The translations under genes and the position numbers were made by a program. A stretch of 64,000 bases of DNA from assembly GCA_035048495.1 (NCBI GenBank), contig CM068540.1, positions 15,856,829 to 15,920,828 of the forward strand, given 5' to 3'. This stretch comes from Euptelea pleiosperma (lineage: Eukaryota; Streptophyta; Magnoliopsida; Ranunculales; Eupteleaceae). The notes under the pieces are model-generated. The model worked only from the letters and a program-made list of their open reading frames with translations. It did no database searches and was not told the origin of the DNA. This document shows, piece after piece, positions 36,722-47,869 of this stretch (the first letter of the stretch is position 1; each line of letters starts with the position of its first letter).

Positions 36722-38444
36722 TGTAATACCCTAAACTTTTGTTCTAAGGTATTATGGTAATTTCACAAAAAATTTAAATTTTTATTATTATATTTATGTT
36801 TAAATATCATGTATAAACATATATATCAATTTGGTTGCATTATTATAACTTCAAAAATTATGGTTTGACTAAAACTCTCTTACAAAATTTGTTTGACCTC
36901 CAATCGACAAACGGACAGATCCGGCATGATCATATACTTATATAGATCATAAATATCCAATAATATGACCAATTTTATTTTTCTTATTTTTAAGTTAAAT
37001 TTTAGGTAGGACTCGCGTCTTAGAGATTCTAGACCTTGTAAAGGGACTTTAGAACTATAACGAACATTTTTTGTAAAAATTATATTTTTATAATTTTTAA
37101 ATTTTCTCGCCAATTTACACTTTTAAAATATCAAAATTTATTTTTTAAATAAATTTGAAATGATCATACGAAACCCGCAGAACAAGTTTCGAGTCAATCG
37201 GATGAAAGGTTTACCAGTTTTTAGACTTTGACAAATTACAGAAATTTTGTATATAAGAATATTTTATTTGAAAGGTGTGTGACAAGTGTCAACATATTAT
37301 TAATTATGAACTTTTAAATTATATGAAATGATTGATATGAATTAATGATTGATTGTTGTATATTAATATATTATAATGTATAGCTTAATTTTCATACATA
37401 TTAATTATATCAAACCATCACCTTTTGAGAGAATATGATATAATTATAATTAATAACTATTGTAATTATTAATATAAGTAATTATATAATTAATTAAGTT
37501 AGAATAGTTGGGTGGGCTCGTAGGGCCAATTTAGAGTTCTTTTGGGCTTAAAAATAACCTTATTGAAACTCATTTAATACCCATAATTGGAGCTGTGCAT
37601 TGTGATAAAGTTATATTATTTAGACCAGTGAGGTCACTCTTAGTGATGAAAAGAAATGGAAACACCAAGTGACCGAAATATCGAACATATCTCAAATTTG
37701 CCAGATTAAAAGTTCTGATTTGCAGTCTGATTTTGGATGTGCAAATAACCTTTCTGGCTTTGGGCTAGAAAAAATTTTCAAATAGCTTCGAGTTAACCTT
37801 TCATAAATATTTACGATTTCTGCATATTCGATCTGTACTAAACGTTATGGTCAAAACATTAATAGTATGTCAGACAAACCTGAGTTTAGGTTCTATATTC
37901 TATAGCGATTTCTAAAGGAAATATGATTCTTTCTAAGATCTGTGCATAATGACTAATCATATATCTTTGAGACATTTTCGAAAACGTATAGCTCGTTCAC
38001 ATATTCTTAATAACGAAGGAGATATGGTCAAAATAGCGTATTGCTGACCTGTTTGGACTTGGTCAAATTTTGGCTATTCTGCCTTTACCAAATTTTGAGA
38101 CCTGACTAAATCAACTGGGTTGACTCATACCTAGGCCGTGTGGACTTAACAAGTGATCCTAGACTTGATTTAAGAGAATTAAATCAATTTGATTGACTCA
38201 TAATGAACCTCACCTAGTCGATCAACGTACTTAATTTAACTATGATAATTATATGATCGTTTAAGATCGTTCTAGGGTTACTTTCGCACCTAAATATTTT
38301 TATACTTAGTAGATTTTCGAATGAACCTTAGTAGTCTAATTGACCTAATTGGACCACTAGAGAATATTCATGGAGCACCTCTGGGTTCAGGTCGATTCAC
38401 AAATTTTTGGGTCGTATCTAGATATTCGAAACCAGGGCGTGACA
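36722..38444 (+). mobile_element. Solo LTR of a Ty3/gypsy element inside the Harbinger element
   Basis: Starts TGTAATACCCTAAACTTTTG and ends CCAGGGCGTGACA, the TG-CA boundaries common in plant gypsy LTRs. Flanks are TTAGA (36,717-36,721) and ATAGA (38,445-38,449), a 5-bp duplication with one change. 1,723 bp, no coding sequence. Only one LTR is present with no internal region, so it most likely arose by LTR-LTR recombination. Confidence 0.7.
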
Positions 38445-39408
38445 ATAGATATAGACTTGTCTACCATCTAGATTTTTCCAATTTTGACTTTTGAACTATG
38501 AGATGTTATGTAGGACCCATCGTATGGTGAGTTTGGGAAATTCATACTTTTCCATTCTATGACAATATGGTAGTTTGTTGGATAAAGCATTTGTGGCCCT
38601 CTTCCTTGTCTGGTTATATATGTTGGGTCTCATAGTCCTTTTTTTGTGTCTTTATTCCTTGTAGGGGAGATGATTGGCGACTGCAGCACAACTTGACAAT
38701 TCACTATAGCTTCTTGATGTGGATGGCAGTGCAATGACAATTGGACTTGCAGAATCGATATAATTACAGTATAAATGTTTCATTCTCTTACGGTTACTTT
38801 TGTTTTAGTGTGAGATTTTTATGTTTCTCTTTCTTTCTGAATCTACAAAACTAATGTTAATACAATGGAGGATTCCATGTAACTTCCAATCTATGTATGG
38901 CGTACATTTACTTCTGGTTGTTTATTACATAATATTAGCAAAGTATGAAAAGGTTTAGTACTTAAAAAGGGCTACTATTGGCTTCCTTGCAATGAATGAT
39001 TGGTTAGGATATATACGGGGATCTCTTTACCCCTTTAAAACTAGTCTCCTTAAAAAAAACTAGACCATTTATCCAAGGGATGATTGCATACACAATCACT
39101 CATCATTTACCTGACTAGAGTTTGCCTCCATTAGACCATTGCATATCTGATTGCTTAATATGAATTTAATACCAAAAGCATGAATTTAATATGATTTTCT
39201 CATAGGAAAATTCGTGCAATTAAACAGTAGAAAATCAAAAAATGCAAATTTTCTTGGGTGCAATCAAACAACAAAAAGAAGATTTTCTCGAGAAAATTTT
39301 CTCAGGAACATTTTCCATGGGAAAAGTATATGTTCTCAAGAAAATTTTCCGTGCAATCAAGCACGCCCTATATATTCTTGAGATTGACAACTGAGACTTT
39401 TCAACTTC

Positions 39409-40750
39409 CTCATTTAACAAACCATGAAAAAAACATTTTGGACGTCAAGTTGTTTAATCGACCATTGCATCCTGAAAGCAAGTGCAAAAATCGTCCGAAT
39501 GATAGCGTGTTTGGCAATCGGACTAAATGTTTCGTTGTAATCCAAACCCTATTTTTTATGAAACCCATTAGCAACAAGCCTCGCTTTAAACCGTTGAGTC
39601 GTCCCATCCGAATTTCTTAACTTTGTAAACACATTTGTTGGCAAGAATATTCATAGAAGATGAAGGAGGCACAAGAGATCAAGTGCCACACTTTTGAAGT
39701 GCACAAGTTTGGTACATATCGCCTTACATCACTCTAGTAATTTATATTCTTGAGTAAAACATGATGACTCATTTGGTCCAATAACGCTTGATAAAATATA
39801 TTTGGGGTTTGGTTTGAGGATTCCCACTTTGGCACGAGTTATCATAGAACGTAAAGAGGATGACGACTCATGTGATTGTGGTGAAAGGTGAAGCTCTTCA
39901 TGATTGGGTTAAGGAAGAGATTGTGTTGAAATAAGAGATGAAGAGGCCATGGGCGATGAAGAATGCTAAGATATTTGGGAAATATATATAGTGGGAAGAG
40001 GTTTTATGAAATGAACAATACAAACTGGGGATGTCGTATCCATAAGCGAAGAGTGACTTGTCTCTGTGACTATAGATTTGAATGGAAATGAATTTTCATT
40101 GAATATAATATGCCGAGATAAGTACACTCTTTCTGTATCAAGATCAAGACACCGATACCCTTAGTAATTATTAGCATATCCCAAGAAAATACATTGTTTA
40201 GACCGAAATTGAAGCTTGTTCTTGTTGTAAGGACGTAGATATGGAAAGCATGCGCAGCCAAACACACGTAGCATAGAATAATTGGATGTTTTATTAAATA
40301 ATTTTTCAAGAGGAGAAACATAGTCTAACCCTTTCGCAGGCAAATGATTTTCAGATAAACTGCAACATTAAAGGCTTCCACCCAATAGGTATTTGGCATG
40401 CCGGAATGGGCCAAAAGACTCGGGCCAGTATCAACAATGTGTTTATATTTTTGTTCCGCAACCCCGTTTTCTTCAGTAGTATGCGGACACGAGAGACGAT
40501 GAAATATGCCATGTTAAGATAGTTTATGTTGAAAGGGTTTGCTTCCATATTCACCCCCTCCAACAGTTTGAAAAGCCTTAATGGTGGATGAAAATATGTT
40601 TTCAACTAGAATTTTAAATTTTAGAAAATAATCAAATGCTTCATGCTTAAATCGCATAGAAAATATATATCCAATAATACTTTGAAAAATCATCAACAAA
40701 TAAAAAATAATATTTAAAACCTTTTACAGGATTAGCAAGGTTAGAACCTA
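39409..40750 (-). pseudogene. Copia A integrase and RT N-terminal part
   Basis: From about 40,750 downward: FKYYFLFVDDFSKYYWIYFL (integrase core, with the Asp of the D-D-E set at VDDFSK), then AFQTVGGGEYGSKPFQHKLS, containing the GEYGS position usual for copia, and then RLSCPHT and ENGVA in a shifted frame. At 40,343-40,161 comes LPAKGLDYVSPLEKLFN, RVFGCACFPYLRPYNKNKLQ and CIFLGYANNY, the canonical copia integrase C-terminal block. RT starts near 39,700 with KCVYKVKKF-like, RFKARLVANGFHKK-like and YNETFSPIAKHA stretches and stops at GLLNEEV, where the solo LTR interrupts it. Frames change several times. No gag or protease lies upstream. Confidence 0.85.
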
Positions 40751-40840
40751 AACCATGTGACATTGAAGATGCTATGAGAGATAAAAATAATTGAGAGATA
40801 GGGAAAATAGAAAAAGAAACTCAAAGTCGTAAGACAAAAA

Positions 40841-40852
40841 GCTCTGATACCA
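40841..40852 (-). other. Copia A primer-binding site (initiator tRNA-Met)
   Basis: On the minus strand TGGTATCAGAGC, complementary to the 3' end of plant initiator tRNA-Met, immediately follows the 5' LTR. Confidence 0.92.
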
Positions 40853-41110
40853 TAAAACAAACACGGTACGTAACTTTCAACTTGTTGCTTTTCTTATTTA
40901 CTTTATTTGTTTTACACTCCAATTTATAACTTTACAGTCCTTGATGTCAACCCTTGACAACAGGGATTATAATAAATAAGTCTCACACATAGCTAGTATT
41001 TTGAATTTTAAAATGTACAAATTCAATTCCTAAATCATAGGAGTCGAAAGCTCTATCTGGTTAGTTGTAGACTTGGATGGATCTCGGTTGTTACGGTTTC
41101 AACTATTACA
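40853..41110 (-). repeat. Copia A 5' LTR
   Basis: Counterpart of 25,383-25,641. One base has been lost at its inner end (GTTTTA where the other copy has GTTTTCA). Confidence 0.9.
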
Positions 41111-41113
41111 AAC

Positions 41114-42546
41114 TATAGCATATATTATGTTCCCAATTGCACTCTCATATGAAGCTTGAGACACATAATCTCGTTCATCTTGTGTTCTAGAAGATAATAT
41201 AGCTGAAAGCTTGAAATGGGTAGCCAATGGAGTACTAACTACCTTTGCATTATTTATACTAAATCGTGCGAGGACCTTTTTAATATACCTTTTTTAGGAT
41301 AAAAATAATTGTCTATCTCCATTCTCTTGTATATTTTCATACCCAAAATAATTGTCTATCCTTCATTTCAAACTCTCTGCTAAGCTGTGCCTTCAATTTG
41401 TTGATTTTAGAGAAACTTTTGGCAACAATAAGGATGTCATGACATATAATAATAAATAGACAAATGACCCATCAGTAAACTTTCTGAAATAAACACAATT
41501 ATCATACTCACTTTTAGTATAGTATTGTCCCATCATAAACATGTCAAATCTCTTGTACCATTGCCTAGGAGACTATTTTAGGTTGTACAATGATTTCTTT
41601 ATCTTGCAAACGTAGTCTTCTTTCTCAAGAACCTTAAACTCCAAGTTGATGTATATGGATCTGTTCCTCTAACTCACCATGCAAGAAAGTTGTTTTGACA
41701 TCAAGTTGCTCTAACTCAAGGTCAAACTGCGTCACAAGGGCTAACAAAACAAGAATCGAAGTATACTTGACAACTAGAAAAATACTTCATTGTAATCCAT
41801 ACCTTCCTTTTGAGAATAACTTTTAGTCATCAACCGTGCTTTGTACTTGTCACTACCAACTTATGGAGTTCCTTCCTTTTTTGTAATCTCTTGTGTAATC
41901 AATCACATTTTCCCATTTGGTAACTCTACGAGATCCCAAGTCTGATTTTTCTAAAGATACTTTATCTCTTCACTCATCACAACCTTCCACTCATTACTTT
42001 TGCTATCATTCACTGTTTCTTAGAACATGGATGGTTCTTCATTTTTTTTATGGTTAATGCATATGTAACCATGCCTTCAAAGCCATATCTGACCGATGCT
42101 TTGATTGTTCTTTCGAGTCTACCACCTAATAGAGTCTACTGTTATACATCAACTGTCTCTTCAACTGAAATATTTTCATCAACTCAAGAAGATTCATGCA
42201 CATCTTCTTCTCGTGTTGATAACCCAGGAGTATCAAACTCTATATGTACAAAATCACCCCTACCATCTTCTTGAACCCCATTCTGCTTGCTAGGGGTTAG
42301 CATAACAGACTCATTAAATATCACATCCCTGTTGATTATACATTTATATGAATTTGGACATCATAACTTGTATCCTTTCACACCATGTGCATAACCCAGA
42401 AAATGCACTTCTTTGCCATTGGATTAATTTTACTATCCTTCACATGAACATAAGTAGGGAAACCAAATATTTTAACAAGAATAATCAACATGTGTACTAG
42501 ACCATACATCTTCAAGAGTTTGGATTCAATTGTCATGGAAGGTAAT
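41114..42546 (-). pseudogene. Copia B integrase C-terminal part and reverse transcriptase
   Basis: Beginning at the gypsy junction the minus strand reads KIFGFPTYVHVKDSKINPMA and then KKCIF, the integrase C-terminal block, then VIFNESVML-TPSKQNGVQEDG linker. RT follows in pieces, including MFMMGQYYTKSEYDNCVYFR and KFTDGSFVYLL leading into the region of the catalytic YVDD, which is mutated. The piece ends GNIIYAIV at the copia A insertion. Multiple stops and frameshifts. Confidence 0.8.
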
Positions 42547-43765
42547 TGTGGGTGCCATATTTTCTAGCAAATAGAATAGTAACACATGTCACTTGCATGT
42601 CACGTGCGAATATGGAAGAATGACACGTGGTACAACTGGCACGCGAGAGTGAATGCGCCGAAGATATCATCAGAAGTCATGAACCACCCCATCGCTGTCA
42701 CACGACATCCATTAATAGGAAGTGCCACATGTCAAAAATGGAATGATCGGAACAGAGCGTCTCGAGACAGAAAATTGACAAAGCATATTAATGCTTCGAC
42801 ATATTAATCATTGAATTTCTTGATGGGATTGATATTCAACGCAACCCGACAAGGTCCAGAGTCCTACATGGTTTGGATATCGTCTTTAACAGGAGTTACT
42901 TTCAACATATTCTATTCATCCCGGCAAGGGTTGATGACTTACTTGACGGGATCAACTTTTACCTCATCCCGACAAGGTCATACGACTTACAGGATGCATA
43001 CATCCCGACAAAGTCAAATGACTTGTTGGATGTACACATCCCAATATGGTCAGCTTACTTACTTGACGGGATCAATTTTCATCTCATCCCGACAAGGTCA
43101 AATGACTAATTGGATGCTTATATCCCGACAAGGTCAAATGACTTATTTGACAGGATCGATCATCATCTCATCTTGACAAGTATACACGTTCCTACGAATG
43201 AGGTAAGTATTTTAAACGCAGTTAGTTTCCTAACCATTGAATGTTGGCCACATGGCAGCTAGTTGAACTATCACAGTTTCGACATCTTTTTATTCAAATA
43301 TCTGACACGAAGGATGCCACCTCAGTGCCACTTCAGCCATTTTAGATATAACCGAATAAAAAAAGTTGAGATCTAACAAGAAGATTCTGTTTCATAACCG
43401 AATCTTTATAGGTCATAACTGATTAATGACAACTGGACACATGGAAGATGAGTCACGCCAGTTCTAAGGGTATAAATACAAGAACCTCAGGACTAAGAAA
43501 ATGATCTTCTTGCTCTCCAGATCCAGATAGTCTAAGCTCTGAAATATTTTACTGTTTTCCTGAATCCTGTTACCATTCCTAAGCTAACTTGAGCGTCGGA
43601 GTATTGTCAACAGGTACAACCATATCTCATCTAGAGATCATCCTATCCTTCGGAGAGGAGAAAGCAGTTTCACCCTGAAGCACCATAGCCGTCTAATTAT
43701 CATCGAGATACGAATCGTCTGACCTTGAAGACTGTGTGGGTTAGATCAGATATTTTTTCCCCACA
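42547..43765 (+). repeat. 5' LTR of the Tat gypsy element
   Basis: TGTGGGTGCC to CCCCACA. U3 holds imperfect tandem repeats of CATCCCGACAAGGTCAAATG and TTGACGGGATCAA words (about 42,840-43,185). A TATA box TATAAATA is at 43,471, with the transcription start expected about 30 bases downstream. Confidence 0.95.
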
Positions 43766-43770
43766 TCTTT

Positions 43771-43788
43771 TGGCGCCGTCTGTGGGAA
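43771..43788 (+). other. Primer-binding site of the Tat gypsy element (tRNA-Asp-like)
   Basis: TGGCGCCGTCTGTGGGAA begins five bases after the LTR. Its first ten bases are complementary to the 3' end of plant tRNA-Asp; the remainder is the variant seen in many plant Tat elements. Confidence 0.75.
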
Positions 43789-43831
43789 ACGATTAGAAGT
43801 TTTCCGTTCTAAAAGAGATTCGATTCAAACA

Positions 43832-45130
43832 ATGGTGGATACATGACGTACTGGCCTCAGGAGCGGAAGAGAAAGAAATCCTCCCAGTAATCTCAAAGAC
43901 ACTATCACAGAGGGCAGAAAGGCGAGAGAACTTGACAATCAACAGAAAATGATTGACCAGTTGCGAGAGAAGAATGAAGAGCTGAAACAACAAATGACAG
44001 CTCAACATACAGGTGGCTATGTGTTTGGTAATGCCGGACGTAGTCATCACCAGAAGAGTCGTCTCCGATTAGATAGGTCGAGTTCAGAGGAATCTGTCCT
44101 GCAAAACCCTAGAAGCAGACGAGGAGATTCCCAAGTCCTACCACCAGAGAAGCATCATAGAGCCGAGTCTTCCTGTCAAGGAAGCTCGGATCATATTCAA
44201 CTAGAGACCCAGAGGCAGATAGCCGATCTGGTAGTAGAGATGATGGAAAAGAAAGAAACATTGGCCGATAAGATGACGGCAATGGCGACTAGAGCTCCTC
44301 GAGATTCTCCTTTCACTGAGGGAATACAGGGATATCAAGCCCCCAAATCTTTTTCATATCCCAAATTCTCAATATTCACGGGAATAACAGATCTCGTGAA
44401 CCATGTTCTACACTTTAGAACAGCAATGACGATGTGGGAATTCCATGACGAGCTCCTTTGCAGAATGTTCCCCGCTACTATGAGTGATGTTGCACTCATT
44501 TGGTTTAATTAGATAACTTTGAGGACTATTTTTGATTTTACCGAATTGAGCACTCTCTTCATCACTCGCTATTCATGTAATAGATTGCATAAGAATGACG
44601 TCGATGTGTTATTTAACATACGCTGTGATCAAAAGGAGACACTGCGGGATTTTACTAAGAGATTCCATAATCTTATGACCACAGTAGAGGATTGCGACGA
44701 TAAACATGCAGTCACAGCATTTCGAAAGGCGTTGCCTACAGGTTCTGGGCTATATACGTCCTTAACCAAGAACAGGCTAGTAAGTATGGAGGCCTTGTTT
44801 CTTCGAGTTGAAAAGTACTCTAAACTCGAAGATGACGCGCAGCAACGTGGTCAAGGATTTACCATATCTGTACATGAGGTGAAGAAGGCGTTAGGACCCA
44901 GCAAAATCACCAAGGGGAAGCAAAAGGTTGCTACCGAGGTGGTACCAGGGGAGATTCCCGAGAAGAAACTAGAGAAGTCAGGAAATAAAGATCAGTACCC
45001 CCATCGGGAGAAGAGAGTATTCACTGCATTAAACAGAACGCACAATCAGATCTTTGATCTGATTAAGAATGAAAAATATCTCCAGTATCCCCAACAAATG
45101 AAGTCGGATTTGAAGGGAGACAGAGACTAA
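43832..45130 (+). pseudogene. Tat gypsy gag (capsid/nucleocapsid), with in-frame stops
   Basis: One frame runs from ATG 43,832 with in-frame stops four codons in and at 44,510-44,512. It has a coiled-coil (IDQLREKNEELKQQ), then the retrotransposon gag domain: PKFSIFTGITDLVNHVLHFR, HDELLCRMFPATMSDVALIW, then LSTLFITRYSCN and LRDFTKRFHNL, ending near 45,130. A frame change follows, after which CAFHQETGHITDKCWALKYK (about 45,140-45,200) is the zinc knuckle of this lineage. Gag packages the RNA into virus-like particles in intact elements. Not functional here. Confidence 0.88.
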
Positions 45131-45134
45131 GATA

Positions 45135-46016
45135 AAGTTCTGTGCCTTCCACCAAGAAACCGGGCACATAACGGATAAGTGTTGGGCGTTGAAATACAAG
45201 GTTGATAATCTAATAAACCAAGGCTACTTGCTGCAGTTTGTTTCCCGCACGACTGGGGCAATAGCTGAAGCCGAGATCCCCAAGAAAGACAACAACCACG
45301 CTAGACAGCAAGAGCGTGGTTTGATCATAGATGTTATCCACGGGGGTGGACGACAGCTCTCTCGTGGAAAGACAGAGAGAGAAAACAGGATCAAAATCAG
45401 GAAGGTAGAACACCTGAACGAGATCCTACATCTCTCAACGGGTCCTAGGCTGACAGACCCCGTAGAGATGATGTAGAGCACTGATGAAGCAATTTTCTTC
45501 TCCGACAAAGATCTCGTCGGGGTGGATCATCCGCATTCGGACGCATTGGTACTCACATTGTCGGTGGGCAATTATGAAGTAAAACGCCCGCTGATAGATC
45601 CCGGCAGCTCAGCCAAGATTTTATTCACAGAAGCTTACAAGAGGATGGGTTTAAACCCATCAGATCTTATCCATAGTAATATTCCACTAGTCGGATTCAA
45701 TGGTCAGAAGGAATATGCTCTTAGAAAGATAGTTCTGCCAGTCAAGACGGGATCGATCACGTCTATGGTAGAATTCGTTGTTCTGGATACTCCATCCCCC
45801 TACAATGACATATTGGGGAGGGGGTGGATATATGAGGTGAAAGGTGTACCGTCAACCTATCACCAGTTGTTCCGTTTCCCTACTGATCATGGGATAATGG
45901 AACTGAAAGGAGACCAAGTTGTCTCAAAGAAGTGTTATGCAATCGCACTTCGACCTAAGAATATTCTTGGTCGTGAGGACCCACATGGAGAGGAAACTTC
46001 ATGTGAAGGTAGATAA
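45135..46016 (+). pseudogene. Tat gypsy nucleocapsid end and aspartic protease
   Basis: The frame carrying the zinc knuckle and NLINQGYLLQFV continues past an in-frame stop at 45,474-45,476 into the protease: KRPLIDPGSSAKILFTEAYK, with catalytic Asp at about 45,597 in the Asp-Pro-Gly-Ser-Ser form usual in Tat elements, then MVEFVVLDTPSPYNDILGRG (the ILGRGW motif). The frame ends at 46,016, where RT continues in another frame. Confidence 0.85.
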
Positions 46017-46840
46017 TAAATATTTACCTGTGAAACAACGGCCTCGGAGAATTGCTCTCGAGCAACAGAGGGCTGTCCAGGAAGAAATTGATAAACTTTT
46101 AACGGCCGGGTTCATCCGAGAAGTCAACAATGCTCAATGGTTAGCCAACATTGTGGCTGTACCAAAGAAAAATAGAAAGATAAGAGTGTGTATCGACTTT
46201 ACCCATTTGAATAAAGCTTCTCCTAAGGATCCATATCCTTTATAAAGAATTGATCAGCTTGTCGACATCACCTCGGGATATGAAATCTTATTTTTCATGG
46301 ATGAGTATTCGGGCTATAACCAGATTCCATTGTATGAGCTAGATCAGGAGATGACAGCCTTCACTACCGACAGAGGTGTCTTCTGTTACAGGGTTATGCC
46401 TTTTGGCCTCAAGAATGCATGAGCCACTTACTAGCGTCTTGTCAATAGAATGTTCCATGATATGATTGGTGTGACAATAGAAGTCTATATTGACGATATG
46501 ATGGTTAAAACACATACTCGGGAACTTCACTTGGGAGATCTCGGGAAAATATTTGATCGTCTACAGGAGTATCAAATGAAGCTCAACCCAGCTAAATGCG
46601 TCTTTGGAGTATCGTCGGGGAAGTTCTTAGGGTATCTCATTACAAGACGAGGAATCGAAGCAAAACCTGTGCAGATCAAGGCTCTAACAGAAATGCCATC
46701 GTCGAAGAACAGGAAGGAGGTCCAGAAGCTGGCCGAGAGAATAGCCGCATTGAATCGCTTCATAGCAAGATCGTCAGATAGATGCAGACCTTTATTCAAG
46801 CTTCTAAAGAAGAATGGAAGGTTTGACTGGACAGAAGAGA
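45950..46840 (+). pseudogene. Tat gypsy reverse transcriptase
   Basis: Sequence pieces: EEIDKLLTAGFIREVNNAQW, VPKKNRKIRVCIDFTHLNKA, SPKDPYPL then a stop (46,243), DEYSGYNQIPLYELDQEMTA, VFCYRVMPFGLKNA then a further stop, and EVYIDDMMVKTH with catalytic Asp-Asp at about 46,489-46,494. After that KCVFGVSSGKFLGYLITRRG and the thumb/connection region follow. Two stops interrupt it and the first catalytic Asp region (DEYSGY) lies in the broken part. Confidence 0.9.
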
Positions 46841-46844
46841 ACCT

Positions 46845-47213
46845 TTGGGTCTTTATTTGGCCACAACTGACAAATCTATCGGTGCCGTTCTCTTCAGTGA
46901 GCTCGACCGAGAAGAACGGCCAGTATATTTTATTAGTAAAACTCTGATTGGAGCAGAAACAAGATATGCTACAATTGAAAAAGCTGCTCTTGCTTTGATC
47001 TACGCTTCTAGGTGTCTCAAACCTTATTTCGAAGGAAAAACCATTACGGTCTATACAGATCATCCTTTGAAATCTATACTTGGTAAGATTGATTTATTAG
47101 GGAGGATGGCTAAATGGGCCATCTATTTGGCTCAGTATGACATTCAATTTTCACCTAGGACGTCCGAGAATGAACATGCCCTAGTCGGGTTCTTAGCTAA
47201 TTTCCCAGTGTAA
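46845..47213 (+). pseudogene. Tat gypsy first RNase H domain
   Basis: LYLATTDKSIGAVLFSELDR, PVYFISKTLIGAETRYATIE and TVYTDHPLKSILGK are the blocks of the RT-linked RNase H/tether domain. It is in a different frame from the RT end and terminates at 47,213. Confidence 0.85.
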
Positions 47214-47786
47214 GATGTAGCAGACACTGGGGGCGAGGACAGAGAAGTCCTTCCACTTCCCGAGATGCTTGAAATGTTGAATCCAAAGACGGGATGGAGG
47301 TTGTTCACAGATGGATCAGCTAGAGAGAATGGATCAGGGATAGGAGTTGTCCTTGTCACTCCCGAGAACACAAGATTAGAGAAATCTGTTAAACTCGGGT
47401 TCATGGCATCTAATAACGAAGTAGAATATGAAGCCATGATCTCAGGTCTTCAGACAGCACTAGATCTTGGGATAAAAGATATTACCATATATACTGATTC
47501 CCAGTTGGTTGTCAGTCAATATGCCGGGACGTATCTTGCCTGAGATGAGAGAATGGCGGCTTATCTTGATATCGTTCAACATTTGACGGGACGATTTGAC
47601 AATGTGGAAGTTCGTCAGTTACCTCGAATGGAGAATCGACATGCGGATGCCTTGGCTTATTTGTCTACGATGTTAGAAAATACGGAGTCAAGAACCATAC
47701 CTGTGGACTATCGAGAATTCTCGAGCATCCATATGCCTGTTGAGATGTATTTAGCCCCGATTGATGTTGATTATGAGCCAAGCTGA
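47214..47786 (+). pseudogene. Tat gypsy second (archaeal-type) RNase H
   Basis: WRLFTDGSARENGSGIGVVL, ASNNEVEYEAMISGLQTALD and DITIYTDSQLVVSQYAGTYL give the Asp, Glu and Asp of a plant-type/archaeal RNase HI, followed past a stop (47,541) by RQLPRMENRHADALAYLSTM with the last His-Asp. A second RNase H after the tether domain is the hallmark of the Tat lineage. Confidence 0.9.
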
Positions 47787-47869
47787 ATGGATGACTTTCG
47801 AATGTATTTATAGAATGGAAACCTCCCATCTGGGAGAGATGCTGCGAAGAAAATTCAAAGGCTTGGGAG

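Larger units (their letters stand above)
29775..39368 (+). mobile_element. PIF/Harbinger transposon with transposase and Myb/SANT genes
   Basis: The terminal inverted repeats are GGGCGTGTTTGATT (left) and, in reverse complement, GGGCGTGCTTGATT (right). Each is followed by subterminal GAAAATTTTCC, TTTTCCAGTGGAAAA-like palindromes. The flanks are TAA and TAT, a mutated form of the 3-bp TWA duplication of this superfamily. The element is 9.6 kb, of which about 2.6 kb is a nested MITE and a solo LTR. It encodes a DDE transposase (31.7-32.9 kb) and a Myb/SANT-like ORF1 protein (33.2-34.2 kb) on the same strand. Both are broken, so it is no longer autonomous. The segments 29,800-31,610, 34,210-35,290, 36,173-36,716 and 38,450-39,170 hold no recognised coding sequence. 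Confidence 0.85.
26484..39403 (-). mobile_element. Solo LTR (copia-like) inserted in copia A reverse transcriptase, itself split by three DNA elements
   Basis: The insert is flanked by a 5-bp duplication ACTTC (26,479-26,483 and 39,404-39,408). Removing it and one repeat joins the copia A frame exactly (minus strand LLNEEV followed by YMRQP). In minus orientation the piece begins TGAAAAGTCTCAG (39,403) and ends AATGAGAATTTTA (26,484). It has a TATATATTAGAG TATA-like box near 29,135, a block of GTCGACCG repeats upstream, and TTAACCCCCCTTTAGG near its end, like many plant copia LTRs. No coding sequence. Its own length after removing the nested MITE, hAT and Harbinger elements is about 1.5 kb. 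With only one LTR visible it is most simply a solo LTR. Confidence 0.75.
25383..41110 (-). mobile_element. Copia A: gag-deleted Ty1/copia element inserted in copia B
   Basis: The two LTRs (25,383-25,641 and 40,853-41,110) are about 258 bp and differ at roughly 30 positions by eye (about 12%). A primer-binding site complementary to initiator tRNA-Met abuts the upper LTR, and a polypurine tract abuts the lower one (CATTTGAGGGGG on the minus strand). The target duplication is CAAAC (25,378-25,382); on the right CAAAC appears at 41,109-41,113, overlapping the last two LTR bases, as if one CA unit had been lost. Integrase, RT and RNase H are present, but gag and protease are missing: the leader runs straight into the integrase core. 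A solo LTR with its own nested elements splits the RT at 26,484-39,403. Confidence 0.85.

Noticed and set aside
42811..43176. Repeat protein with SRQGQMTYLTGS units, also near 53.4 kb
   Set aside because: It is translation of the U3 repeats in the gypsy LTRs, found in both LTR copies.
45210..45508. Antisense frames opposite gag/protease
   Set aside because: They overlap well-supported sense domains and have no recognisable content.
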